NCBI GenBank assembly: GCA_032622095.1
Contig: CP136067.1
Location: forward strand, 119,215,281-119,279,280
From: Siphonodentalium dalli
Taxonomy: Eukaryota > Mollusca > Scaphopoda > Gadilida > Siphonodentaliidae
Direction of reading: 5' to 3'
DNA length: 64,000 bases
The position numbers were made by a program, and so were the translations under genes. How positions within the stretch are numbered: the first letter of the stretch is position 1; every line of letters begins with the position of its first letter. The notes beneath the pieces were generated by a model. The model searched no databases, was not told the origin of the DNA, and saw only the letters and a program-made list of their open reading frames with translations. Positions 1 through 8,644 of the stretch are shown piece after piece.

Positions 1-559
1 TGGCATGATCAACAACGCTGGAATCATAATCATCAGGTTTATGCAAATTATCTGAAGTTTCAAATGAATTAGACTCAGTTTCGACAACATCAGCATTTGG
101 AGCATGTACTATATCAGTTTCCTGTGAACTACATAAAGTAGATTTGATTTCACCGGCAATGTCAGGACAAATGGTTATCAAACCCAGCTGCTGTGATAAT
201 GTACAACCTAGGAGTGTACATTTCCCTCTCTCGGTAACCGTGAATCTTGTAGGCACGGATTGATCCTTACATATTACAACACAGTCAAATTTCCCGATGA
301 TTCGCAGTTGGTTGGAACCATAGGCGCTCACTTGTTTTGACGTCATAGACAATGTTGGCAGGGGTGAAAGTTTCTTATATGTGTCATAGTTCATCAAACA
401 ACAAGATGCTCCTGAATCGGCAGTGGCTGTTATTTTGCACTGGTTGACATCGACTACGAACACAGGATGAACAACTATGTCTGATGTAATTCCGCATGAA
501 AATACGTATTCGTCCGAGTCACTGTTTGAGTCGGCAGTGACATTGTTCGTGTTGAAATA
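1..559 (-). pseudogene. Retropepsin-type aspartic protease, 5' part of pol, open to left edge
   Basis: After the two TAA codons the minus-strand frame stays open from 559 to position 1, about 186 codons. It contains the catalytic motif ATADSGASCCL, with DSGAS at 404-418, preceded by a beta-strand-like FVVDVNQCKI. A second conserved patch, FTVTERGKCTLLGC, is followed by a Ser/Asp-rich linker. The DSGAS triad, the flap-sized spacing after it and the position after a zinc knuckle are those of a retroelement protease that cuts Gag-Pol. No start codon is expected, because pol is made by readthrough or frameshift or directly fused. Only the left half of pol is visible. Confidence 0.75.
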
Positions 560-562
560 TTA

Positions 563-1457
563 TTATTTTGCACCTCTTGATCGCTGATAATTATAGTTCG
601 CAGATTTTTTTGTTTCACAACTTTGTGGGTTTGCGAATCGCGAGTCATAATTCTGGTTTGAAGATTGTCTGTTTTTGCATAACCTGGTAAAATGTCGTCC
701 CGAACACACCGCACACCTGGTATTACTAGTAATAGCGGGACCTCCGACCTCCCCTGTGTGGCCATTCGCCACCACAGCTGAAACACTGTCTGTTTGTCGA
801 ATGATATTGTACTGGGTCACCAGATGACTTAAAATTGTCACTGAATTCTTGGGTGTCGTTGGATTTTTCCTTTACGTTATAGGCTTGTTGACTTTCTTTC
901 ATGTTTTTAGTGTTTTCCTCTGTCAATTCCAAAGAACGAGCGTAAGTCAGCAATTGATCAAGGGTTAATGTGGGGTAGCCCAGTCCACGTTTTGTGACTT
1001 TGCCATTACAGCACCCTATGATGACTTGTGACTTTACCTCACCATCGCTGTCTGCAAACCCGCATGTGTTCGCCATTTGTTGTAGCCTAGAATGAAATTG
1101 TGTGAACGTTTCGATATCAGTTTGTTTTGCTTTTCGGAACTGAAATTTATTGATTTCCACATTTTGTTTGGGGTTGAAATAGTTCGATAATTTCGTGACT
1201 GCTTGAGTGAACACACCAACGGGATTAGCACCATCTGGTGGGGTTGGGTCAGGCGGCAAACTATCGTATATATCGTTGAGTTCGTCTCCGCCAAAGGTTA
1301 GCATTAGAGCCTTCTTTTGCCCGGCAACGTCGATTTTGTAGCCGGCGAATACATTGTCATTTAGGCGTCTAATCCACTTTTGCCATCTGAAATAAACGCC
1401 CTCCGAAGTGCAATCGAACCTTGGATAGTTTACGTTCGGTATCATACTCGCCGCCAT
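563..1457 (-). pseudogene. Retrotransposon Gag-like protein with zinc knuckle, frameshifted
   Basis: A 243-codon ORF starts at an ATG at 1457. It has the capsid-like helical region of invertebrate Ty3/gypsy Gag (residues about 80-190, including YFNPKQNVEINKFQF and a segment ending in DQLLTYARSLE). It then enters a zinc-binding stretch CFSCGGEWPH at about residue 225. There the frame is lost near position 760-775, and the second half of the knuckle (CAVCSGRHFTRLC) continues in the frame that is open at 563-841. Two consecutive TAA codons (560-565) end that frame before the protease. Gag assembles the particle and binds element RNA. The downstream protease shares the second frame, so one indel and two nonsense codons separate gag from pol. 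Confidence 0.75.
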
Positions 1458-1659
1458 TGTAAAATAGTAAGATTTATGGCGATTTTAATGGGTAAATACG
1501 ATGAACTATTCATATAATATTTAGCACGTTTTATTCCGTATCCCACAATACTTAATCACATCCGGATTCCACCAAGGTTACATGTATATTTTGGAATCAA
1601 CAATAGATCATGAAACGAAACGAAACAGACAAAACATGGCAGACTCTAATCAGATTATC

Positions 1660-2110
1660 TAACTAGGACCAATTATATTATTGTTCCATCTAAAAATCCA
1701 ATCCTCGTGCCAATAGGTTCAAATTTGGCCTAACTATTCACATAGTTTGAACGTCGCGTTTTATGCCCGTATTTTGGCAGGATATAGAGCATATTTTTCA
1801 CAAATATATACGCTCTATATGGGCCTAAACGCAACATTAAAAATAAGCCCGTATTATGCTTCTTTTCACGGGAGCAGGCTGTTTTTTTTTGCAAAAATGA
1901 GCACAATACGGACTTATTTTATAATTGCAGCAAAATAAGCTAATATTTGCATAATTTGAAAGCTGAACTACGCTCTATATGGACCTAATTACTCTGATTA
2001 TTAAAACAGCCGTATATTGGACTATTTCAATATGAAATAAGTCCTTAGTGTGCTTGTTTTCACGAGAACACGTTGGAAAATAACATTATAAGCCAGCTCA
2101 CGACTTACTA
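1660..2110. repeat. AT-rich dispersed repeat, copy 1
   Basis: About 450 bp strongly resembling 7385-8010 and more weakly 2820-3365. Shared landmarks are a 'cgctctatatgg(g/a)cctaa' motif, 'gcaggctgttttt' followed by 'gcaaaaatgagcacaata', and 'ccgtatattggactatttc'. There is no coding potential and no clear terminal inverted repeat. It may be the non-coding part of a DNA element, or a satellite-like unit. Confidence 0.7.
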
Positions 2111-2819
2111 AGGTGTACGTTCGTTTTATTGCGTGTTCACTGTGGCCCGTGCCATTCAACGGTATAATTTGATAATCAAATAAGTTCAAAATAAACATAT
2201 GTGATTAATTCGGTCCAATGTGAACCCATTTGTGCGAAAATATGTTGAAAATTACAAACAATATTATGTGTGCCCGTCCAGCTGTTTAAAACATTGGTCG
2301 TAAGTCGTTCGACCCGTTATTTCGTTTTATTGCGAGGGCCATAGTGAAAACACATGTTAAAGAACAGACACATGAAAAGTCGTGAGTCGGCTTACTTTTG
2401 TCATTGTCCGCACATAATGTGCATAGAAGCGACTCATTGTGAGTCGATAATGTGACTAAAACGTTCCCATTTTCAGCACATTTTCGACTCAAAATGAGGC
2501 GACTCTAAGCAGATTATCTGCCTAAACATGTTCTATTCTAACCTGATAATGTGCGGTTTTTGGGAGAACAGGCTGAATAACCACAGCAACAACGGGATTA
2601 TTCTTGTGAATTCTTGTTATGCCACTGTTCCATCTACAAACTGGTCAGTTATGCCCTTTCAGCTGTTCACAAATTGGGCGTAAATAATTTTTTGGTTACT
2701 AAATCGCCTCTGTATGCATACCCAATACAACTACGGTGCTATCCCTGTCGATTATTATGCATGGCTGAATAATATATATATTTTTTGCTGCTAAATTGCC
2801 TCTGTGGACATATATAACC
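2111..2819. other. No gene seen; partial repeat similarity
   Basis: AT-rich sequence with short recurring pieces ('gtgagtcgataatgtgac', 'ttgttccatctaaaaa'-type strings) that also occur beside the neighbouring repeat copies. No ORF with recognisable composition was found. Confidence 0.5.
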
Positions 2820-3365
2820 ACCACAAACACGGGTCTACATAATGATTGTGGATTCTTATTGTTCCACCAGTCAATCTAAAAATCCTAACACATCATCCTG
2901 ACAATAGGTTCAAATTGGACCTATATATTCACATAGGTTCTCATATTGATGAAAAAGTAGAACAAATACTGCCAAATATGAGCTTATATCGTATTGAAAT
3001 AATCCCATATCGTGCTAACATTGAACGCTGCGTTTTACACCCATATGCGCGTCTTTTTCTCATATACTTTCTATACGGGCCAAAAACGCAACATTCAAAA
3101 TAATCACGTAACACAAGAACAGGCTGTAAAATGAAGCCTTTTTCTCAGAAAGTAACCACAATTCGGCTTTTTTTTATTTGCGCGAGAACAATTCATATTG
3201 GCATTATTTGAAAACTCAAATACGCTCTATATATGGACCTAAACTCTGGTTATTAAAACAGCCCCATTTAGAATATTTAATTATGAAATAAGCATGTATT
3301 GTGCTTATTTTTAAGAAAACATGCAGACTGGAAAATAACACGAATAAACCAACTCACGGCCTACC
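2820..3365. repeat. AT-rich dispersed repeat, copy 2 (diverged)
   Basis: Same order of landmarks as 1660-2110: a 'caataggttcaaat' block, a 'tatacgggccaaaaacgcaacattc' type segment, 'aacaggctgta', 'cgctctatatatggacct' and 'aaaacagcccc', ending in 'gaaaataacacg'. It is more diverged than copies 1 and 3. Confidence 0.6.
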
Positions 3366-3459
3366 ATAATTATGAACGGTCTTTAAACTTGGATTTCATT
3401 GTGGACGGAGTCATCCAACGGAATAACGTGTTTACGTCCACTGGGGACGATATAGGCGA

Positions 3460-3965
3460 ACCATATGAGGGAAGCAAGCACCCAGTAACACATAAATACC
3501 ATGTTATGGTACATATCTGTGCAGGAGCTCCGGGTGGAGACACTCATTCGTGGGGCAAGGATGCTGATTATATGAAAATATTGGGGGGGGGGGGGGGTAC
3601 CCAATTTTAAGTAAATTAGTACACCATATGAGGGAAGCAAGTCCCCAGGGACCCCTAATTCCATTATTACGACCATTGCAATTGTATGTATCTGTTCAGG
3701 AGATGCCCAATTAATCAAATACACTAGAGCTCCAGGGTGGAGAGACATTCATGTTGCAGGAATGGTGATGATATGACAATAGGGGGTTTTACCCAATTTT
3801 AAGTCAATAAGTACACCATATGAGGGCAGCAAGCCCACAGGGATCCGTAATTCCCTTTCTATGACAATCAAAATTGTATATATCTGTGCAGGAGATGTCC
3901 CTTTACTGTATTTTACTAGAACTCCGGGGTGGAGACACATTCATGATGCACGGATGCTTATATGC
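3460..3965. repeat. Tandem repeat, three units of 163-192 bp, with a G15 run
   Basis: The block 'accatatgaggg' starts at 3460, 3623 and 3815. Each unit continues with 'tctgtgcaggag' or a variant, then 'ggtggagacac' and 'cattcatg' or variants. Unit 1 contains a run of 15 G at 3583-3597. The small ORFs here are shadows of the repeat. Confidence 0.75.
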
Positions 3966-4312
3966 ATTTGAAAATATGTTTCGGAGCAGACGTAAAAACT
4001 GCAGTAGCTGTATCCATTGCCTGTGAGACAGGTTCAGGAACAAGAAAAATATCATTCTCCTGAACTTGTGTTGCTAATGATATACTGACGGATTTTGTTT
4101 GTGTGCTGGGATTTACATACTTTTTCTTAGAAACGGCAGCCGAGTATGTGACTTGAGAAATTCATGGTCTGGCACCAACTAATTTCTTAGCATCCATGTA
4201 TGATAAATTTTTCTCAGCCTTACATCTTTGTAACTTGAATTCATAGTCCCAGATGGGACACGAACGATCCATTGCAGCATGTGAACCTTGACAGTTCGAA
4301 TTTTTTTAGGAT
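3966..4312 (-). pseudogene. Non-LTR retrotransposon ORF1 fragment with a zinc-knuckle remnant
   Basis: The minus strand reads NCQGSHAAMDRSCPIW followed by an amphipathic stretch (EFKLQRCKAEKNLSYMDA), the layout seen after the last knuckle of LINE ORF1 Gag-like proteins. One TGA interrupts the frame shortly after, and the first cysteine of the knuckle appears lost. A Ser/Thr/Lys-rich tail follows (TYSAAVSKKK...). The matching ORF2 is not adjacent. This is a short, dead ORF1 remnant of a family I cannot name. Confidence 0.6.
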
Positions 4313-5200
4313 TTGTACGTCAAGGTTTAGAACTTTAGTACCTAGTTCAAGGTATTGTACCTCTATGTTGTGATTTCTCTGACCTGTTCATTTAATTTAA
4401 ATTGTATTATATTTTAATGTCATTATTCTCACCTTCAACTCACTTGTCGAAACCACAGCACACCCTCTGTCAGTTTCCGTTGTCATTACACCGTAGTATC
4501 TCTCTGGCAACTATTCTTGTCTTCTTTGAATTAATAGTGGCACATGGAGTAAACAATCGGAAAGATATCCACATGCAGATTGAGAAACACAGACCAACTG
4601 CTTGTTAATAATATGGCCCTGTCGTATTATATCTGCATTTTTTAAATCTGAAAGTCTTGATAAAAAACAGCTCAGCGCTTCCTGGTGTACACGGGGCATA
4701 ATTACTAAATCAGCTGACAATAAATTAATATCACAGACAATTGAATAAGTTATGATAAAATATTGAATAAATAGTTATAAATAAGAGTACGGTGCTGTCG
4801 TTAAAACAATTCATTGTTACCGAACTTACCGAGCGTAAACAAGAGTCAGAAACAAGTACTGGGAAAACGCAAAGAAATCGCCCAATTTTACGACATATTT
4901 TAAGACATCTAATGTCACGTGACATTACGCGACACTGATGTGCATTCATGTATATGTGCATTTATGACGAAAACGTTACGACAACAACCCCATTAGCATC
5001 ATTGTTTATATCACCTGTAATATAGCGAGGGCTTTCCCGGCAAAGCCCTTTACAATTATTACGTCACAGCACGTCCTATATCTAGTCATGGACCCCTAAC
5101 TATAACTGTCATACGGCTGAGACAATCTGCATTGGCCTCTGGTAGGAGAGTGGAGCGAAACGGTCGTGATTGCTTCGATCCTTATTAGTTCCTCTTCGGT
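4313..5200. other. No gene seen
   Basis: Mixed AT-rich sequence. The short ORFs on both strands have no recognisable motif. A small hairpin (GGGCTTT...AAAGCCC) lies at about 5030-5050. Confidence 0.5.
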
Positions 5201-5204
5201 CAGA

Positions 5205-5267
5205 GCGTTAAGCACGGGTGAGTCGTGTGGCCGCGCCTCCGGGTGCAGCTGCCCCCGTGCTTAACGC
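5205..5267. other. Perfect 14-bp stem hairpin
   Basis: GCGTTAAGCACGGG at 5205-5218 pairs with its exact complement at 5254-5267 across a 35-nt GC-rich loop. It lies about 30 bp before the TTAA element. It could be the end or regulatory structure of the element carrying the basic ORF at 5.8-6.6 kb; function unknown. Confidence 0.6.
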
Positions 5268-5303
5268 CAGTGAGACGGTTTTGGATTAGGCTTATGGATT
5301 TAA

Positions 5304-5797
5304 AGGTACGGTTGGCCTTGGCGGTGGGTATCCTGTGAAAATATTTCCACCCGTCAAAAACCGCCACAAACAGAAAGAACATCAAAATGTAGACAGACTT
5401 TGTCCGTATACAAATATGAAATATCGCATAAACAGTATGTTATTGTCATATTTTTTACCATTGTTATGTAAACAAAGGCATAAAAAGTTACTTTTCTGGT
5501 GTTTGTTTATATTATGATGGTAAACATAAAGAGCGTTCTTTGTGGGTGAATTCCTGATATGGAACGAATAAAGAGCGTTTATGCCATTTGTGTGTGATTA
5601 GCCAGCAGCATTGTGTTGTATTCTGTAACACAATCGGGCTCTTGCTTAGGTAAAATATAGTAAATCTGTATGATAACATGCTGTTTACGAGATGGTCATG
5701 GTATATATGAACGAAACTGAATGCGTTTTAATGTTTTTCTGTTTACGGTGATTGGAACAAATATGAATATTTTCGACAACTAAGGCCGCACGTGCCT
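5304..5797 (+). mobile_element. 494-bp TTAA-target element, copy 1
   Basis: Flanked by TTAA at 5300-5303 and 5798-5801. Ends are AGGTACGGTTGGCCTT and the inverse of AGGCACGTGCGGCCTT, an imperfect inverted repeat of about 16 bp. The whole 494 bp recurs in inverse orientation, apparently near identical, at 13318-13811. It has no transposase. A TTAA target is typical of piggyBac-type transposition, but the termini do not begin CCC, so the mobilising family is uncertain. Confidence 0.8.
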
Positions 5798-6612
5798 TTA
5801 ATCCCAGACGCCGTGTTGGCCGCAGTGCAAAGAAGTAGGATATTGGACATCGCTAACTGGTCTCTCCAGTCTAGCAGGGGATATCTGACTCTTTGCCTGG
5901 AGTTCAGGACTGAAGATGCTGGCACCCAGAAATCTCAGACCCGGGACACCAACTCCAAGACCACCCGCTGTCCCACAAAGAAAAAGACGCCTTCAAGAAG
6001 GAAAAGGGACGCCGCCAGACGGGCAAAATGGAAGAAGGGGGTGACTGTTGATCTGCCAGTCACCCCTCCCCGTGTGGTTCAGCCGACGTCCAATGTCACA
6101 ACCGGTAGATCCGAGTTGTCTGAGAGACGCCCAGACGACCCGACCTGCATGGAGACAGGCGACATTGCACCAGCTAGCAGGGACTCCGTTGATCTGCCGG
6201 AGGTTCCTGCTGTCGTCGTCGAAGCTTGCGGAGACAGGGACGTGGATACCACCCCGATGTTCCTGCCGCCAGCTTCGACGTGGAACTGGATAGCTATACA
6301 CATCGGACACCGGATTACCAACACATCCCGGTGTCCCCCAGCTCCACCACCACCAACAACAACACCAGTACCAGCTCACAGTACACAGACGATGTCATCA
6401 AATTAATGGAAAATTCCCTGAAATTCCTGACTCCAGGTACCGACAACTACGCATCAGTGGTCTCATCGATTGAAGGAACACGGAAAAGCCGGCTCCTTCA
6501 ACATCAACAGCAAACAGAACTACAACAACAAACAGAACATCCCTCGGATGCCTCTTCGTCAGCACCACCACCGGCGAAGAGGCAAAGGAAGAAAAAGACA
6601 AAGAAAAGATGA
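5798..6612 (+). pseudogene. Unrecognised basic ORF, interrupted by the TTAA element and by a frameshift
   Basis: The frame entering from 5222-5299 continues after the TTAA element (LIPDAVLAAVQRSRILDI...), so the element sits inside this reading frame. The protein has an N-terminal segment of about 45 residues, then a strongly basic motif KKKTPSRRKRDAARRAKWK, then a long Pro/Ser/Thr/Asp-rich region. Near position 6270 the frame shifts to the one open to 6612, which ends in a Gln-rich stretch and the basic tail KRQRKKKTKKR. A polyadenylation signal follows at 6672. PSRR-RDAARR-type basic motifs occur in transposon ORFs, and the convergent Polinton-polymerase relic makes a Polinton accessory protein possible. 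I do not recognise the function. Confidence 0.5.
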
Positions 6613-6671
6613 ACTAAAAATAGTTTTTTTTTTCCTTCTTTTTTTTTTTATTTTTTTATTTTTTATTCATA

Positions 6672-6677
6672 AATAAA
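6672..6677 (+). terminator. Polyadenylation signal AATAAA
   Basis: AATAAA 60 bp after the stop of the basic ORF, downstream of a T-rich tract (6630-6668). It is consistent with the 3' end of that transcription unit. Confidence 0.45.
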
Positions 6678-6732
6678 GCTAAAAATGAGGGGTTAAGGAA
6701 AGGGTCAGTCGACCCTTTCGAAGATCCCGGGG

Positions 6733-6930
6733 TTAGCCCCCCAAACCACTCACTTCACAATCGGCATTGGCTGCATTTAACCACATACTCATGTCCGCTT
6801 CTCCGTGGTCACATGCTTGTACGAGGTCGGAACTAACTCTAAGCGAACGTCGCCATTCACGGTCCGTGCGTATCACATGACATTGGAATGATTCAACAGC
6901 TCCGAATAGTGTACATCTGGATATGGTCCT
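6733..6930 (-). CDS. Short unrecognised ORF or exon, convergent to the basic ORF
   Basis: Open for 65 codons on the minus strand between an upstream TGA (6931-6933) and TAA (6733-6735). Its composition looks protein-like (ESFQCHVIRTDREWRRSL, DLVQACDHGEADMSMW). It has no ATG near its start, so it is an exon or a relic. Its upstream end overlaps the end of the polymerase remnant in another frame. It could be a shifted continuation of the same Polinton-like element. No family recognised. Confidence 0.3.
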   Translation of the reverse strand, partial: RTISRCTLFGAVESFQCHVIRTDREWRRSLRVSSDLVQACDHGEADMSMWLNAANADCEVSGLGG

Positions 6931-7174
6931 TCATAATCCTGATTCTATGGCTTATTGAACAAGTTAGCGAATCATCCTTTTTTCTTACCATCAAGTCCAA
7001 ATGTTTTAGGTAATGCTGATAATGTCATGGGTAAAAGTTGAGACTATCCAGCACTTTGATATGGAGATCGTTATCTACATATTGATACATCACACTCGAT
7101 CCATTATATATAACTTTAGGTCTCAATGACTGATCTATAATATATTCCATGAGGAAATATCCACCATAGCTCTT
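6914..7174 (-). pseudogene. Protein-primed family B DNA polymerase remnant (Polinton/Maverick type)
   Basis: The minus strand carries, in order, KSYGGYFLMEYI, RPKVIYNGSSVMYQ, IKVLDSLNF, then (after a frameshift at the CCATGACA region near 7025) TLSALPKTFGLDGKKKG and, past two stops, FANLFNKP and NQDYEGPYPD. These are the consecutive blocks of the exonuclease region of protein-primed polymerases in Polinton/Maverick transposons (the N-x-K-x-Y block followed by the D-S-x-N-F and L-P-K-T-F-G-L blocks). At least one frameshift and two nonsense codons make it a relic. The polymerase core and the integrase are absent from the window. Confidence 0.65.
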
Positions 7175-7190
7175 AACCCTTTACCCAACA
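7173..7190. repeat. Isolated piggyBac-like terminus
   Basis: TTAACCCTTTACCCAACA, identical to one end of the MITE at 46015-46406 including its TTAA target. No matching inverted end was found nearby, so this is a solo or truncated terminus directly abutting the polymerase remnant. Confidence 0.45.
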
Positions 7191-7384
7191 CTAAGTGAGC
7201 GTTCAGACGACCACTATTCAATCGTTAGTGGAAAGATTTCCGTCGTAGGAAATAACCGCTAGTTTGACTGCGCATGTTCACGTCAATATCGCAACAAATA
7301 ATTTCAAGCACTGTTTAATTTCAGATGGCAAATAGTGGCGTATCCTTGGCTACCTCCACTTGCGACGTAATATTTAGAGTATAT

Positions 7385-8010
7385 TTGAGAACAAAAACAC
7401 GATATGTGCGTAAAACGCGGCGTTCAAAATAAAAACGGTATGTGCTTATTACAATACGAAAATAAGCCCACACTGACACTATTTAATCTACTTATTTTCA
7501 TCTACTCGATTGACATAATCATTATGAGTGGATAATGTGATTCTAAGCAGATTATCTAACTAAGACAAATTATATAAGCAGATAATGTGCAGGATTTCGG
7601 GAATAAGCCCGTATTGTGCTTCTTTTCATGAGGCAGGCTGTTTTTGCAAAAATGAGCACAATAAGGATCTATTTTATAATTGCAGCAAAATAAGCTCATA
7701 TTTGCATAATTTGAAAGCTGAAATACGCTCTATGAGCTTAATTATTCTGATTATAAAAACAGCCGTATATTGGACTATTTCAATATGAAATAAGTCCGTA
7801 GTGTGCTTGTTTTCACGGGAACACGTTGGAAAATAACACTGTACGATAACTCAGTTTATTCGTTGCATAAGCACACTTTTACGCGGAACCATAGCAGCAA
7901 CGACGGTCTCCTTGTGGAATTTTTCTTGTGCCACCACTAGTTCATCGAAAAATCCCAAACTAGGTCATATATGCCCATAAAGCTCTTCAAACATTTATCA
8001 TAAGTCAGTT
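7385..8010. repeat. AT-rich dispersed repeat, copy 3
   Basis: Close to 1660-2110 over 'cgtattgtgcttcttttca', 'gcaaaaatgagcacaata', 'gcagcaaaataagct', 'gaaagctga' and 'ccgtatattggactatttc'. Apparently same orientation, with small indels. No ORF. Confidence 0.7.
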
Positions 8011-8640
8011 GCTAAATCTTTTTGCCTTTTGTCAAATCAAAATCTTTAAAAGAAGCTGAAAACGCATGTAAAATGCATACATGTAGATGCACGGCGTTGG
8101 CTGAGACGCTTCACAACCGTATACGACAGTATTGGGCGCTCTGCCTTGCGACGAAACATATAGTCCCATAATTTGCCTCTTTGTGTTTGTGCCTATTTTC
8201 GTCAATATAACTAAGTTGGACAATAATTGAACTTTAATGAACAAAGCAATCATTTTGCAATGTCTAGTATTAGTTTCAAGCGCGGCTTTCCTAAATAGTA
8301 TTAAACCGCGCGGTAATTTACTTGGCGCAATGCCAAGTATCCCGGCGATTACACACTAGTGACAGATAAGAAAATATATAATGGATTTTTCAATGATATT
8401 ATATGGGTTTCATGTTATATAGCAATAATTATATCTCGATGGCTCGGGATTCCGGGTTCGAATACATTTTTCGAAAACTTGTACTGACCTATGTCAGTGT
8501 GGGACAATTCTTCGGCACACCATACAGCCAACATGTTCACCCGTTTGATCCCTAGTTTCATAGGGAATACCGGTCAAGAATGTGTGTGGTTAGGGGGAAT
8601 TGTCAATTAACTGTCTAATGAAATCACTGATACTGAACTC
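8011..8640. other. No gene seen
   Basis: A small minus-strand ORF at 8032-8253 has no motif. A tRNA-like B-box string (GGGTTCGAATAC, about 8454-8465) is present without a convincing A box. The rest is undistinguished. Confidence 0.45.
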
Positions 8641-8644
8641 GTTC

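Larger units (their letters stand above)
1..1457 (-). mobile_element. Ty3/gypsy-like LTR retrotransposon, 5' half (gag-protease), runs off left edge
   Basis: The minus strand reads gag, then zinc knuckle, then aspartic protease, in the order of a Ty3/gypsy element. Reverse transcriptase and integrase would lie left of position 1 and are not in the window. The reading frame changes once, in the zinc knuckle, and two consecutive in-frame TAA codons precede the protease. The copy is therefore decayed, unless it depends on recoding. No LTR or primer binding site could be recognised upstream of the gag start in 1458-1660. The superfamily is assigned from gag style and protease order only. Confidence 0.75.

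Noticed and set aside
5029-5050. Rho-independent style terminator (GGGCTTT...AAAGCCC)
   Set aside because: Eukaryotic context; a short chance hairpin.
5993-6379. Minus-strand ORFs opposite the basic ORF
   Set aside because: Trp/Cys-rich shadows of a Pro/Thr-rich plus-strand frame.
8453-8465. tRNA gene or tRNA-derived SINE from a T-arm-like GGGTTCGAATAC
   Set aside because: No A box at the right spacing and no cloverleaf could be formed around it.
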